This document shows positions 1-6,437 of a stretch of 9,018 nucleotides of DNA, piece after piece (within the stretch, counting starts at the first letter, position 1; each line of letters begins with the position of its first letter). Position numbers and translations under genes: made by a program. Source of the DNA: Gemmatimonadaceae bacterium (GTDB lineage: Bacteria > Gemmatimonadota > Gemmatimonadetes > Gemmatimonadales > Gemmatimonadaceae); NCBI GenBank assembly GCA_014379705.1, contig JACMLI010000588.1, positions 1-9,018 of the forward strand, read 5' to 3'. The notes beneath the pieces were generated by a model. The model did not search any database and was not told the DNA's origin. It saw only the letters and a program-made list of their open reading frames with translations.

Positions 1-884
1 ATGTCGGCGAGGGCGAGCCCGGCTCGCGTGGCGAGGATCGAGTTGCAGCCGTGCGCGATGTTGCCAAATGGACCCGCATGCACGAAGGCCGGACCGCCCT
101 CGAGCGTCTGCACGAGGTTCGGCCGAATGGCGTCCTTGAGCAGCATGGCCATCGCCCCCGACGCCTTGAGGTCTCCTGCACGCACGGGCGTGCGCGACGC
201 GCCGTAGGTCGAGCCGACGATGATGCGCGCGAGACGCGCTTCGAGGTCCTCGAACGACGTCGCGAGCGCGACGATCGCCATCACTTCGCTGGCGGGGATG
301 ATCACCCAGCGCTCTTCGCGCACGACACCTTCCGCCGGTCCACCAAGACCGATGACCGCCTTGCGAAGCGCGCGATCGTTCATGTCGATCGTGCGCGGCC
401 ACGTGATGCGACGAGGATCGAGGTTGAGCGCGTTGCCCTGCTGCAGATGATTGTCCATCATCGCCGCGAGCAACGCATGCGCCGACGAGATGGCGTGGAA
501 GTCGCCGGTGAAGTGGAGGTTGATGTCCTCCATGGGCAGGACCTGCGAGTAGCCCCCACCCGCCGCTCCACCCTTCACGCCGAACACCGGCCCGAGGCTG
601 GGTTCGCGAATGCAGAGCGCGGTGCGCTTGCCCAAACGACGGAACGCCTGCGCGAGGCCGACCGACGTGGTGGTCTTCCCCTCCCCGGCCGCCGTGGGGT
701 TGATCGCGGTGACGAGCACGAGACGCCCGCGCGCGGGGCGCTGCGTGATCTCGAGCGGGATCTTGGCCTTGTACTTCCCGTAGAGGTCGAGATCGTCCGG
801 CGTCAGGTCCAACTCGGCGGCGACGTCCACGATGGGGCGTAGCCGGGCCTGTTGCGCGATCTCTATGTCGGACGGAAAGGTCAT
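1..884 (-). CDS. fhs: Formate-tetrahydrofolate ligase, N-terminal 294 residues (cut by left edge)
   Basis: Fhs ligates formate to tetrahydrofolate using ATP, giving 10-formyl-THF for purine synthesis, initiator-tRNA formylation and one-carbon flow in the cytoplasm. I translated the minus strand by hand from ATG at 884. It begins MTFPSDIEIAQQARLRPI, typical of the family, and stays open to base 1. The ATP-binding loop is at residues 62-73 (NPTAAGEGKTTT). It is followed by REPSLGPVFGVKGGAAGGGY (93-112), DINLHFTGDFHAI (120-132) and GPFGNIAHGCNSI (271-283), all family hallmarks. About half of the usual ~555 residues are present. The segment at 179-204 (GLGGPAEGVVREERW, then IIPASEVMAI) departs from the NGVPRE...FDITVASEVMAI I remember for canonical enzymes. 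There is no Shine-Dalgarno before the ATG. The gene lies 58 nt downstream of tatD. Identity is very secure; the C-terminus is unseen. Confidence 0.96.
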   Translation of the reverse strand, partial: MTFPSDIEIAQQARLRPIVDVAAELDLTPDDLDLYGKYKAKIPLEITQRPARGRLVLVTAINPTAAGEGKTTTSVGLAQAFRRLGKRTALCIREPSLGPVFGVKGGAAGGGYSQVLPMEDINLHFTGDFHAISSAHALLAAMMDNHLQQGNALNLDPRRITWPRTIDMNDRALRKAVIGLGGPAEGVVREERWVIIPASEVMAIVALATSFEDLEARLARIIVGSTYGASRTPVRAGDLKASGAMAMLLKDAIRPNLVQTLEGGPAFVHAGPFGNIAHGCNSILATRAGLALAD

Positions 885-933
885 GATGGGAGGCCGTCGG
901 TGCAGGCGGATGGGCGGGTGACCAGCGGCGCGG

Positions 934-939
934 ATTGTA
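934..939 (-). promoter_or_regulatory. Possible -10 element (TACAAT) for fhs
   Basis: The minus strand reads TACAAT, five of six matches to TATAAT, in the 58-nt gap between tatD and fhs. It would place a transcription start near 927 and a leader of about 43 nt before the fhs ATG. The -35 region at 16-18 bp spacing (for example TGGCGG) is poor and there is no TGn extension. AT-rich hexamers are rare in this GC-rich context, which is the main reason to list it. fhs may equally be expressed only by read-through from tatD. Confidence 0.3.
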
Positions 940-959
940 CGGTCAGGGAACTGTGACCG
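940..959 (-). other. Small inverted repeat over the tatD stop codon
   Basis: CGGTCA (940-945) and TGACCG (954-959) form a perfect 6-bp stem with an 8-nt loop. It spans the last codons and TGA stop of tatD and directly abuts the TACAAT element. No U-rich run follows on the minus strand, so this is not a standard intrinsic terminator. It could be chance at this stem length. Confidence 0.25.
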
Positions 960-1728
960 CCAGTCCGAAACAGACCGCAGCGTTGCGCGACGTCACTCGG
1001 CCCATCTCCTCGACGTCCATGCCCCGTGCCCGGGCGACCGCTCCAAGGGTGCGGACGATATGCGCGGGCTCGTTGCGCTTGCCGCGGAAGGGCACGGGCG
1101 CGAGGTATGGCGCGTCGGTCTCCACGAGCAGGCGATCCGACGGCACGAGGCGAATGAGGTCGTCATCGGCCCAGCGCTTGAACGTGATGACGCCGCTGAA
1201 CGAGATGTACCACCCGGCGGCGATCCCCACCTCAGCGAGCGCGAGGGGGCCGGTGAAGCAATGCAGGATGCCCCTCACGCCCGCCTGGCCGGCCTCACGC
1301 ACCATGGCCATGGTGTCATCCACCGCCTGACGTGTGTGCACCACGACGGGGCGCCCGGTGTCGCGGGCGATCACCAGTTGCTCCGCGAACGCGCGGCGCT
1401 GCAGCGGCAGGGGTGCGTGATCGTACGTCCCATCCAGGCCACATTCCCCGACCGCCACCGCGCCACGGGCGATGTGGGCCCGAAGGCGCGCGGGATCGTG
1501 CTGGGGATCGTACGTCGCCGCCTCAGAGGGATGCACGCCTGCCGTCCAGGCCACGAACCCCGGGTGCGCCGTCGCGATCGCCTCGGAGCGATCGGCGGCG
1601 CCTAACGACTCGCCGATCGAGACGAGGGCGAGGGCGCCGGCCTCGCGCGCGCGTGCGATGACCGCCTCGCGATCCTCGTCGAACGCGGGGTCGGCGAGGT
1701 GGGTATGGCTGTCGATGAAAGACGGCAC
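943..1728 (-). CDS. tatD: TatD-family metal-dependent hydrolase / DNase
   Basis: This is a TatD-type TIM-barrel nuclease of the amidohydrolase superfamily. Relatives have 3'-5' exonuclease activity on DNA or RNA and roles in repair and quality control; the physiological substrate here cannot be read from sequence. Metal-ligand motifs are all present: DSHTHL with H8 and H10, GECGLD with E95, VVVHTR with H131, LHCFTG with H156 and ETDAPYL with D205. The length of 261 residues is normal for the family, and there is no signal peptide, so it is cytoplasmic. The start codon is GTG at 1728, which puts the first metal motif at residue 6 as expected. No Shine-Dalgarno precedes it; instead ATCCTCCC sits right before the GTG, and a strong hairpin lies 13 nt upstream. 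The gene starts 43 nt after the secF stop and probably belongs to the secDF transcript. Residue L42 is an unusual TTA codon. Confidence 0.93.
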   Translation of the reverse strand: MPSFIDSHTHLADPAFDEDREAVIARAREAGALALVSIGESLGAADRSEAIATAHPGFVAWTAGVHPSEAATYDPQHDPARLRAHIARGAVAVGECGLDGTYDHAPLPLQRRAFAEQLVIARDTGRPVVVHTRQAVDDTMAMVREAGQAGVRGILHCFTGPLALAEVGIAAGWYISFSGVITFKRWADDDLIRLVPSDRLLVETDAPYLAPVPFRGKRNEPAHIVRTLGAVARARGMDVEEMGRVTSRNAAVCFGLAVTVP

Positions 1729-1741
1729 GGGAGGATACGCA

Positions 1742-1764
1742 GACCGCCGCGCGAGGCGGCGGTC
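1742..1764 (-). repeat. Strong hairpin between secF and tatD
   Basis: GACCGCCGC (1742-1750) and GCGGCGGTC (1756-1764) are perfect inverted repeats around a 5-nt loop, giving an all-canonical 9-bp, GC-rich stem. It fills most of the 43-nt gap between the secF TAG and the tatD GTG. On the minus strand the downstream sequence is TGCGTATCCTCCC, with no U-tract, so a simple intrinsic terminator is unlikely. More plausible roles are an attenuating or 3'-end-stabilising structure that lowers tatD expression relative to secDF, or a structure restricting ribosome access to the tatD start. The repeat itself is certain; its function is inference. Confidence 0.6.
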
Positions 1765-1771
1765 CGTGGAA

Positions 1772-2821
1772 CTATCGCGAGGTCGCCCGTCGCGCGCCGG
1801 GTGCAGGGGGCGTGGGCGGGGGCGGAGTTGGTCGCTTGGTGGGACGTTCGGCCTCGGACACGGCGAGCGCGCTCTGGCGCGACGCGTGCGCCTTGTCGGT
1901 CACCATCCGCGGGAACTTGCGCTCGATCCAGAGCAGCACCGGGGACGCGACGTAGATCGACGAGAACGTCGCCACGAAGACGCCGAACGTCATGACGATG
2001 GCGAACGGGCGCAGCACCTCGCCGGCAAACATCAGGAGGGTGACCGTGGCTGCCAATGTCGTGGTATGCGTGAGCACGGAGCGCGGCAGCGTTTCGTTGA
2101 TCGACTCGTTGAGCGTGTCGTACAACGGCTGCTTCCGCCCCTTCTTCAGGTTCTCACGCACGCGATCGAAGATGATGATCGTGTCGTTGCCCGAGTAGCC
2201 GAGCAGGGTGAGGATCGCGCCAACGACCACCAGCGAGACCTCGACGTTGAACAGCTTGATGAACGCGAAGGTGACCAGCACGTCATGCGCGGTGGACAGC
2301 ACGGCGGCCAGGCCGAAGCGCCACTCGAAGCGGAACGCGAGGTAACAGAGCGTGACGAAGGAGGCGAGCACCATGGCGATCATCGCGCCCGTGCGCAGCT
2401 CGGCCCCGACCTTGGGACCCACCACCTCGGTCTTCTCGGCGATGTAGCCCGCCGCGCCGTACTTCCCGTCGAGCGCCGCGCGGATGCGCGTCGCCACGGC
2501 GCTGGTGGAGGAGGTGTCACCTGCCGTCACCCCCTCGGATTCCTGGGCACGGATCGTGTACTCGGTGGGACCGCCGAAGCGTTGAATCTCCGCACCGCGG
2601 ATCCCTCCGGCATCGAGCGTGGCGCGCAGCTCTGCGTCGTCGATGGGTGCGTCAAAGCGGACCTGCATCAGGGTGCCGCTTGTGAAGTCGATGCTGTAGT
2701 TCACGGAGCCGCGGAACGCGAAGCTCGCCAGGCCCAGCATGATGAAGGCCAGCGTCGAGATGGCCGCGACGCGCCACCACTTGATGAAGTCGAACTTGGT
2801 GTTGTGAAAGATGCGAATCAT
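1772..2821 (-). CDS. secF: Protein translocase subunit SecF
   Basis: SecF pairs with SecD as an RND-like inner-membrane complex that uses proton motive force to help pull preproteins out of SecYEG. The protein has 349 residues. The first membrane segment is at about 18-36, followed by a periplasmic domain (about 40-140). Five more hydrophobic segments start near 145, 170, 195, 252 and 275. Family signatures are YSIDFTSGT (42-50), TAHDVLVTFA (177-186) and GYSGNDTIIIFDRVREN (208-224). IDFTSGT has Ser where I expect Gly (IDFxGGT). The C-terminal tail from about 326 is proline-rich and basic (KRPTPPPPTPPAP) and presumably cytoplasmic. The ATG at 2821 shares one base with the secD TGA (TGATG), so translation is probably coupled. 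The reading frame is open further upstream to 3025, but that stretch is out-of-frame secD sequence and is not part of the protein. The stop is TAG. Confidence 0.96.
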   Translation of the reverse strand: MIRIFHNTKFDFIKWWRVAAISTLAFIMLGLASFAFRGSVNYSIDFTSGTLMQVRFDAPIDDAELRATLDAGGIRGAEIQRFGGPTEYTIRAQESEGVTAGDTSSTSAVATRIRAALDGKYGAAGYIAEKTEVVGPKVGAELRTGAMIAMVLASFVTLCYLAFRFEWRFGLAAVLSTAHDVLVTFAFIKLFNVEVSLVVVGAILTLLGYSGNDTIIIFDRVRENLKKGRKQPLYDTLNESINETLPRSVLTHTTTLAATVTLLMFAGEVLRPFAIVMTFGVFVATFSSIYVASPVLLWIERKFPRMVTDKAHASRQSALAVSEAERPTKRPTPPPPTPPAPGARRATSR

Positions 2822-4479
2822 CAGATGCTCAGCGTCTGGGCGTTCTTGGTGCGCGCCAGCCAGACCATGTAGAAGGTGCGAGTGACAAACACCGCGCAGA
2901 AGAGCGAGGCGCCGATACCGGCAATGAGGGTCACGGCAAAGCCCTTCACCGGGCCCGTGCCGTACTGGTAGAGCACGGCCGCGGTGAGCACCGTGGCAAC
3001 GGACGTGTCGATGATGGCGGACCACGCGTGCTTGAAGCCCTCGTCAATCGAGGTGCGCACGGTCTTGCCGCGGTCGAGTTCCTCGCGTATGCGCTCGAAG
3101 ATCAGCACGTTCGCGTCGACCGCGATACCCACCGAGAGCACGAGGCCGGCCAGCCCCGGGAGGGTGAGCACGGCGTTGAAGCCCGCGAGCACCGCCATCG
3201 TGAACAGCACGAAGAGGATGAGCGCGGCAACCGCGAGCGTCCCCGAGAACTTGTAGTAGCCAATCATGATGGCGATGACTGCCGCCACCGCGATGACCAT
3301 CGCGAGCATGCCCTTGTTGATGGAGTCCTGGCCGAGCGACGCGCCAATGGAACGCACCTCGGCCACCTTGAGCGGCACGGGGAGCGAGCCGGCGCGCAGG
3401 ACGAGCGCGAGGTCCTGCGCTTCCTGCAGGCTCCGTCCCTGCCCCATCGTGATCTGCCCGCGAGCGCCAATGGCCTGGATGATCACGGGCGGACGCCCCA
3501 TGACCTTGTCGTCGAGGACGATGGCCATGTAGTCCTGCACATGCTTCCCGGTCTCGGAGCGGAAGCGTCGGCCGCCCTCGTTGTTGAAGCGGAACTCGAC
3601 GATCGTGCCCTCGATGGCCGACTGATTCGGCTTGGCGTCCTCGAGGTACTCGCCCGTGATGATCGGGCGTGCATCGACGACGTAGATCGTCATGTAGGGC
3701 GCGGCGCCGATCGAGAGCGTGTCGCTCCCCCACAGGAGCTCGCGTCCCGGCGGGAGCGCCGCCTGGATCTCCGGCATCTCGAGGTAGGTCTTGAGCGTGG
3801 GCGCGTTAGCGGCGCTCACGTAGTACTCACCGGGCAGCTGGCCGCGCTCGAGGAGCTTGGAGACGGCGCCACCGGTCGGGTTGAGGCCCGGCACCGCGCT
3901 GGTGCTGTCCTTCTTCGTGGTATCCGTGGCCGACGTCGAGTCCTTCTGTGTGAAGAGGTCCAGGCCCTTCTGCACGGGCGCATCGCGCTCGGGCGTCGCC
4001 GCCGCGAGCCCGATGCCCTTGTCGCGGGCAATCTGGTCGAGGCGGGGCAACACCTTGTCGAGCGAGTTCGACTCGTCGGTGATCTGGAACTGCAGGAAGG
4101 CCTGCGCCTTCACGACGTCCTCGGCGCGCTGCGGATCGTCGATCCCGGGGAGTTCGACGATGATGCGGTTGGTGCCGACCTTCTGCACCACCGGCTCGGA
4201 GACACCAAACTGGTCGATGCGGCTGCGCACGACCTTGAGCGCGCGATCGAGCGCGTCGCTCTTGTCGGTGACAACCTGCTTGGACTCGTCGACCTCGAGC
4301 GAGAGGTGCATGCCGCCCTGGAGATCGAGGCCGCGCTTGAGGGGCACGCGACGCACGGTGTCGTAGACGGTGACGCCATCACGCTTGACGCGCTCGACCA
4401 CGGTCCGCGGGAACAAGGTCCACACGGACGCGATGATGAGCGCCGCGATCAAACCCAGTCGGTACTTCAGGTTAGACAT
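2821..4479 (-). CDS. secD: Protein translocase subunit SecD
   Basis: SecD is the partner of SecF in the proton-driven accessory complex of the Sec translocon in the cytoplasmic membrane. The protein has 552 residues. The first membrane segment is at 7-24. The large periplasmic P1 domain opens with VPLKRGLDLQGGMHL (45-59), followed by DQFGVSEPVVQ (89-99) and IIVELPGIDDPQRAEDV (106-122). The second half has LRAGSLPVPL (361-370) and membrane segments from about 390 to 540. These include the conserved SVGIAVDANVLIFERIREE (449-467), which carries the transmembrane Asp used in proton coupling. An unusual Ser/Thr/Asp/Lys-rich linker at 178-196 contains KDSTSA twice. The ATG at 4479 has no Shine-Dalgarno. 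A good promoter lies about 40 nt upstream, and secF overlaps the 3' end. yajC, often directly upstream, is absent; ribF is the upstream neighbour. Identity is secure. Confidence 0.97.
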   Translation of the reverse strand: MSNLKYRLGLIAALIIASVWTLFPRTVVERVKRDGVTVYDTVRRVPLKRGLDLQGGMHLSLEVDESKQVVTDKSDALDRALKVVRSRIDQFGVSEPVVQKVGTNRIIVELPGIDDPQRAEDVVKAQAFLQFQITDESNSLDKVLPRLDQIARDKGIGLAAATPERDAPVQKGLDLFTQKDSTSATDTTKKDSTSAVPGLNPTGGAVSKLLERGQLPGEYYVSAANAPTLKTYLEMPEIQAALPPGRELLWGSDTLSIGAAPYMTIYVVDARPIITGEYLEDAKPNQSAIEGTIVEFRFNNEGGRRFRSETGKHVQDYMAIVLDDKVMGRPPVIIQAIGARGQITMGQGRSLQEAQDLALVLRAGSLPVPLKVAEVRSIGASLGQDSINKGMLAMVIAVAAVIAIMIGYYKFSGTLAVAALILFVLFTMAVLAGFNAVLTLPGLAGLVLSVGIAVDANVLIFERIREELDRGKTVRTSIDEGFKHAWSAIIDTSVATVLTAAVLYQYGTGPVKGFAVTLIAGIGASLFCAVFVTRTFYMVWLARTKNAQTLSI

Positions 4480-4520
4480 GCGGTGGAACTCGACGAGAGG
4501 GGAAGTTTGCAGAGCTTTGA

Positions 4521-4549
4521 AGGTTAGGCCAGAGGAGGGGGGGAGTCAA
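4521..4549 (-). promoter_or_regulatory. Sigma-70-type promoter for secD-secF
   Basis: On the minus strand TTGACT (4549-4544) and TAACCT (4526-4521) are separated by exactly 17 bp. This gives a 5/6 match to the -35 consensus and a -10 with the key T-A-n-n-n-T bases. Transcription would begin near 4514, leaving a leader of about 35 nt before the secD ATG at 4479. It is placed as expected in the only sizeable gap between the ribF and secD units. The spacer begins with seven consecutive C residues, so its length could be sensitive to slippage. No operator or riboswitch fold was recognised in the short leader. Confidence 0.65.
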
Positions 4550-4602
4550 CGGAGGGGACGCTGGTTGCTTGTTTCTCAAGGCTGGTGCTGCTGCGGGTTG
4601 CG

Positions 4603-4636
4603 GGCATGGAGCCGGGCGCCGCTGGGGCTGCATGCC
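4603..4636 (-). terminator. Imperfect hairpin after ribF, possible terminator
   Basis: GGCATGGAGCC (4603-4613) and GGCTGCATGCC (4626-4636) pair over 11 positions with one G-G mismatch around a 12-nt loop. The structure begins 12 nt after the ribF TAA, where the infB-rbfA-truB-ribF unit should end and just before the secD promoter. No U-rich tract follows on the minus strand (CGCAACCCGCAGC), so intrinsic termination is doubtful. It may instead be a 3'-end-stabilising stem, or lie near a Rho-dependent site. Confidence 0.35.
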
Positions 4637-4648
4637 TCTGATGTGGCC

Positions 4649-5581
4649 TTACTGGGCCAGGACACGACGCGCGTCGACTTCGTCCCGGCGCAACTGAGCG
4701 ATCAGCGCATCCACCCCATCGAACTTCACGATGTCCCTGAGGCGGGACACGAAGTCGATCCGCACGCGCATTCCGTAGAAATCGGCGCTCACGTCGAAAA
4801 GGTGCACTTCGAGGGAGACGGCGGCGTCCCCGAACGTGGGACGCGGCCCGAGGTTCATCATCCCGCCGAACGTCCCGTGGGCAGACTGGACGCGAACGGC
4901 GTAGACCCCCTGCGGCGGGAGCAGCTTCCGCTCGGACTCGAGGGGCACGTTGATCGTCGGAAAACCGAGGAGGCGGCCGCGGGCTTCCCCATGACTCACG
5001 CGTCCCCCCACGGCATACGGACGACCGAGCCCTTCCTGGGCGTGAGCGAGGTCCCCACCCGCCACCGCGCGGCGAATGAAGGTCGAGCTGACCGATTGAC
5101 CGCTGTCCCCCGTGACCGGCGCGATGATCTCCACGGAAAAGTCTCGCGTCTGCCCCAACTCCCGGAGCACCTCGGGATTGCCGGCCCGGTTGCGCCCGAA
5201 CGCGTGGTCGTGGCCCATGAGCAGGTGCGCCACGCGAAATCGGCCCACGAGGACCTGGTCGACGAACTGCGCAGCATCGAGCGAGGCCAATGCACGGGTG
5301 AAGGGGAGCACCGCCACGTAGTCGACGCCGCTTTCCGCCAGGACCTCGAGCTTCTCGTCTCCAACGGTCAGCAGGTGCGGCGCGACGCTCGGGTTGACGA
5401 CCTCCAGCGGATGCGGATCGAAGGTCACGAGCACCGATCGGGTACCCCGCTCCGCCGCGCGCTGCGCGAGCTGGCCCAGCACGACCTGGTGCCCGCGATG
5501 CACGCCATCGAAGGAGCCGACCGTGACGACGGTGCGCCGCACGTCGGGAGGCAGGCCGCTCGCGTCGATCCGGTCACGCAT
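4649..5581 (-). CDS. ribF: Bifunctional riboflavin kinase / FAD synthetase
   Basis: RibF phosphorylates riboflavin to FMN and adenylates FMN to FAD in the cytoplasm. The 310 residues match the usual bifunctional length. The N-terminal FAD-synthetase domain (about 16-175) has the nucleotidyltransferase motif VGSFDGVHRGH (21-31), TFDPHPLEV (53-61), LLMGHDHAFGR (120-130) and SSTFIRRA (165-172). The C-terminal flavokinase domain (about 185-308) has GRLLGFPTIN (202-211), NLGPRPTFG (243-251) and LEVHLFD (257-263). The ATG at 5581 overlaps the end of truB by 8 nt (ATGCGTGA), implying translational coupling; no Shine-Dalgarno is present. It is the last gene of the infB cluster and ends in TAA, unlike the TGA stops of its neighbours. 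Position after truB is a common bacterial arrangement. No FMN riboswitch was seen, and none is expected inside the operon. Confidence 0.97.
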   Translation of the reverse strand: MRDRIDASGLPPDVRRTVVTVGSFDGVHRGHQVVLGQLAQRAAERGTRSVLVTFDPHPLEVVNPSVAPHLLTVGDEKLEVLAESGVDYVAVLPFTRALASLDAAQFVDQVLVGRFRVAHLLMGHDHAFGRNRAGNPEVLRELGQTRDFSVEIIAPVTGDSGQSVSSTFIRRAVAGGDLAHAQEGLGRPYAVGGRVSHGEARGRLLGFPTINVPLESERKLLPPQGVYAVRVQSAHGTFGGMMNLGPRPTFGDAAVSLEVHLFDVSADFYGMRVRIDFVSRLRDIVKFDGVDALIAQLRRDEVDARRVLAQ

Positions 5582-6437
5582 GCGCGAGTACCACGTCCGG
5601 TTGCCACCGATCGTCGGCGCGATGCGCGACCGCCAGGAGGTGCCCGTCGCCGTCGACGAGCAAGGCGCGCTCGCCCGCAGCGCGCGCCACCACGGTCATG
5701 CCGTGCGTTACGCGAGCCGTCTCCTCGGGGCCGAGGACCTCGCGCGCCACGTCGCCTAACGCTTCGGTCAACGGCCGCCCGCCGGTGTCGCCCTCGCGGA
5801 GACGCTCCAGCGTCGTCGCCTGGTCGACATGAAATGGGCCGCATCGCTCCCGTCGCAATTCAGCGAGGTGCGCGGCCGATCCCACCGCGCGCCCCAGGTC
5901 CCGCGCGAGGGCACGAATGTAGGTGCCGCCACCACACGCGATGCGGGCGACCATGGCGTCCGAGCTCAGTGACACGACGTCCCAGGCGTCCACGCGCACG
6001 GAGACGGGCGCGAGGTCGGCGGGGGCCCCGCCGCGCGCCATCGCATACGCCCGTCGGCCTTCGACTTTCTTGGCGGAATAGTCGGGAGGCACCTGGCTCA
6101 ATGTGCCAACAAAGCAGGGTACCGCGGCCATGACCGCCGCCCGTTCAGGAAGCGCGGCCTCGTGCGAGACCGTTCCCGTGCGATCGTCGGTGTCACGCTC
6201 CTCGCCGAACCGGATCGTGGCGAGATAGACCTTGGGCTCACCCGGTACGAAGCGAATCAGTCGCGTTCCGGCGCCGGTCAGGACGACGAGCAGCCCCGTG
6301 GCGAACGGGTCGAGCGTCCCGGTGTGCCCTGCCTTGCGAATCCCGATCGCGCGAGTGACGGCACGGACGGCGTCGAACGAGGTGACCCCGGCGGGTTTGT
6401 CCACCAGGACGAGCGCGTCAGTCGAGGTCGTCGACAT
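5574..6437 (-). CDS. truB: tRNA pseudouridine(55) synthase
   Basis: TruB isomerises U55 in the T-loop of elongator tRNAs to pseudouridine. The 287-residue protein opens with LVDKPAGVTSFDAV (11-24). It carries the catalytic motif GHTGTLDPFATGLL (37-50), in which D43 is the nucleophile. VPPDYSAKKVEGRRAY (116-131) and GGGTYIRALARDLG (169-182) are the other family signatures. The region from about 235 looks like a short C-terminal domain rather than a full PUA domain, though this is uncertain. The ATG at 6437 overlaps the 3' end of rbfA by 20 nt. It is preferred because the first motif needs about ten residues before it. The 3' end overlaps ribF by 8 nt. No Shine-Dalgarno is visible. Residue L227 is a rare TTA codon within GTTAGGC. 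Confidence 0.97.
   Translation of the reverse strand: MSTTSTDALVLVDKPAGVTSFDAVRAVTRAIGIRKAGHTGTLDPFATGLLVVLTGAGTRLIRFVPGEPKVYLATIRFGEERDTDDRTGTVSHEAALPERAAVMAAVPCFVGTLSQVPPDYSAKKVEGRRAYAMARGGAPADLAPVSVRVDAWDVVSLSSDAMVARIACGGGTYIRALARDLGRAVGSAAHLAELRRERCGPFHVDQATTLERLREGDTGGRPLTEALGDVAREVLGPEETARVTHGMTVVARAAGERALLVDGDGHLLAVAHRADDRWQPDVVLAHA

Noticed and set aside
51..842. 263-codon plus-strand open frame at the left end
   Set aside because: It lies opposite fhs, whose ATP-loop and other motifs are intact on the minus strand; the plus-strand product is compositionally biased.
1472..2872. 466-codon plus-strand open frame opposite tatD and secF
   Set aside because: It spans the secF-tatD junction antisense and has no family motifs, while both opposing genes are unambiguous.
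2822..3025. 68-codon upstream extension of the secF frame
   Set aside because: The extension is secD sequence read out of frame. The ATG at 2821 in the TGATG overlap gives a normal SecF N-terminus.
3028..4527. 499-codon open frame on the plus strand opposite secD
   Set aside because: It is an antisense shadow of a GC-rich gene: Arg/Glu/Asp/His/Leu-rich translation, no recognisable domain, and fully covered by secD with its clear family motifs.
4531..4557. Possible G-quadruplex on the plus strand near the secD promoter
   Set aside because: There is one G7 and one G4 run, but not four separated runs of three or more G; a stable fold is not supported.
4370..6133. 587-codon plus-strand open frame opposite ribF and truB
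   Set aside because: It crosses two real genes and their promoter region, has low-complexity Arg-rich translation and no domain signature. It is a codon-bias artefact.
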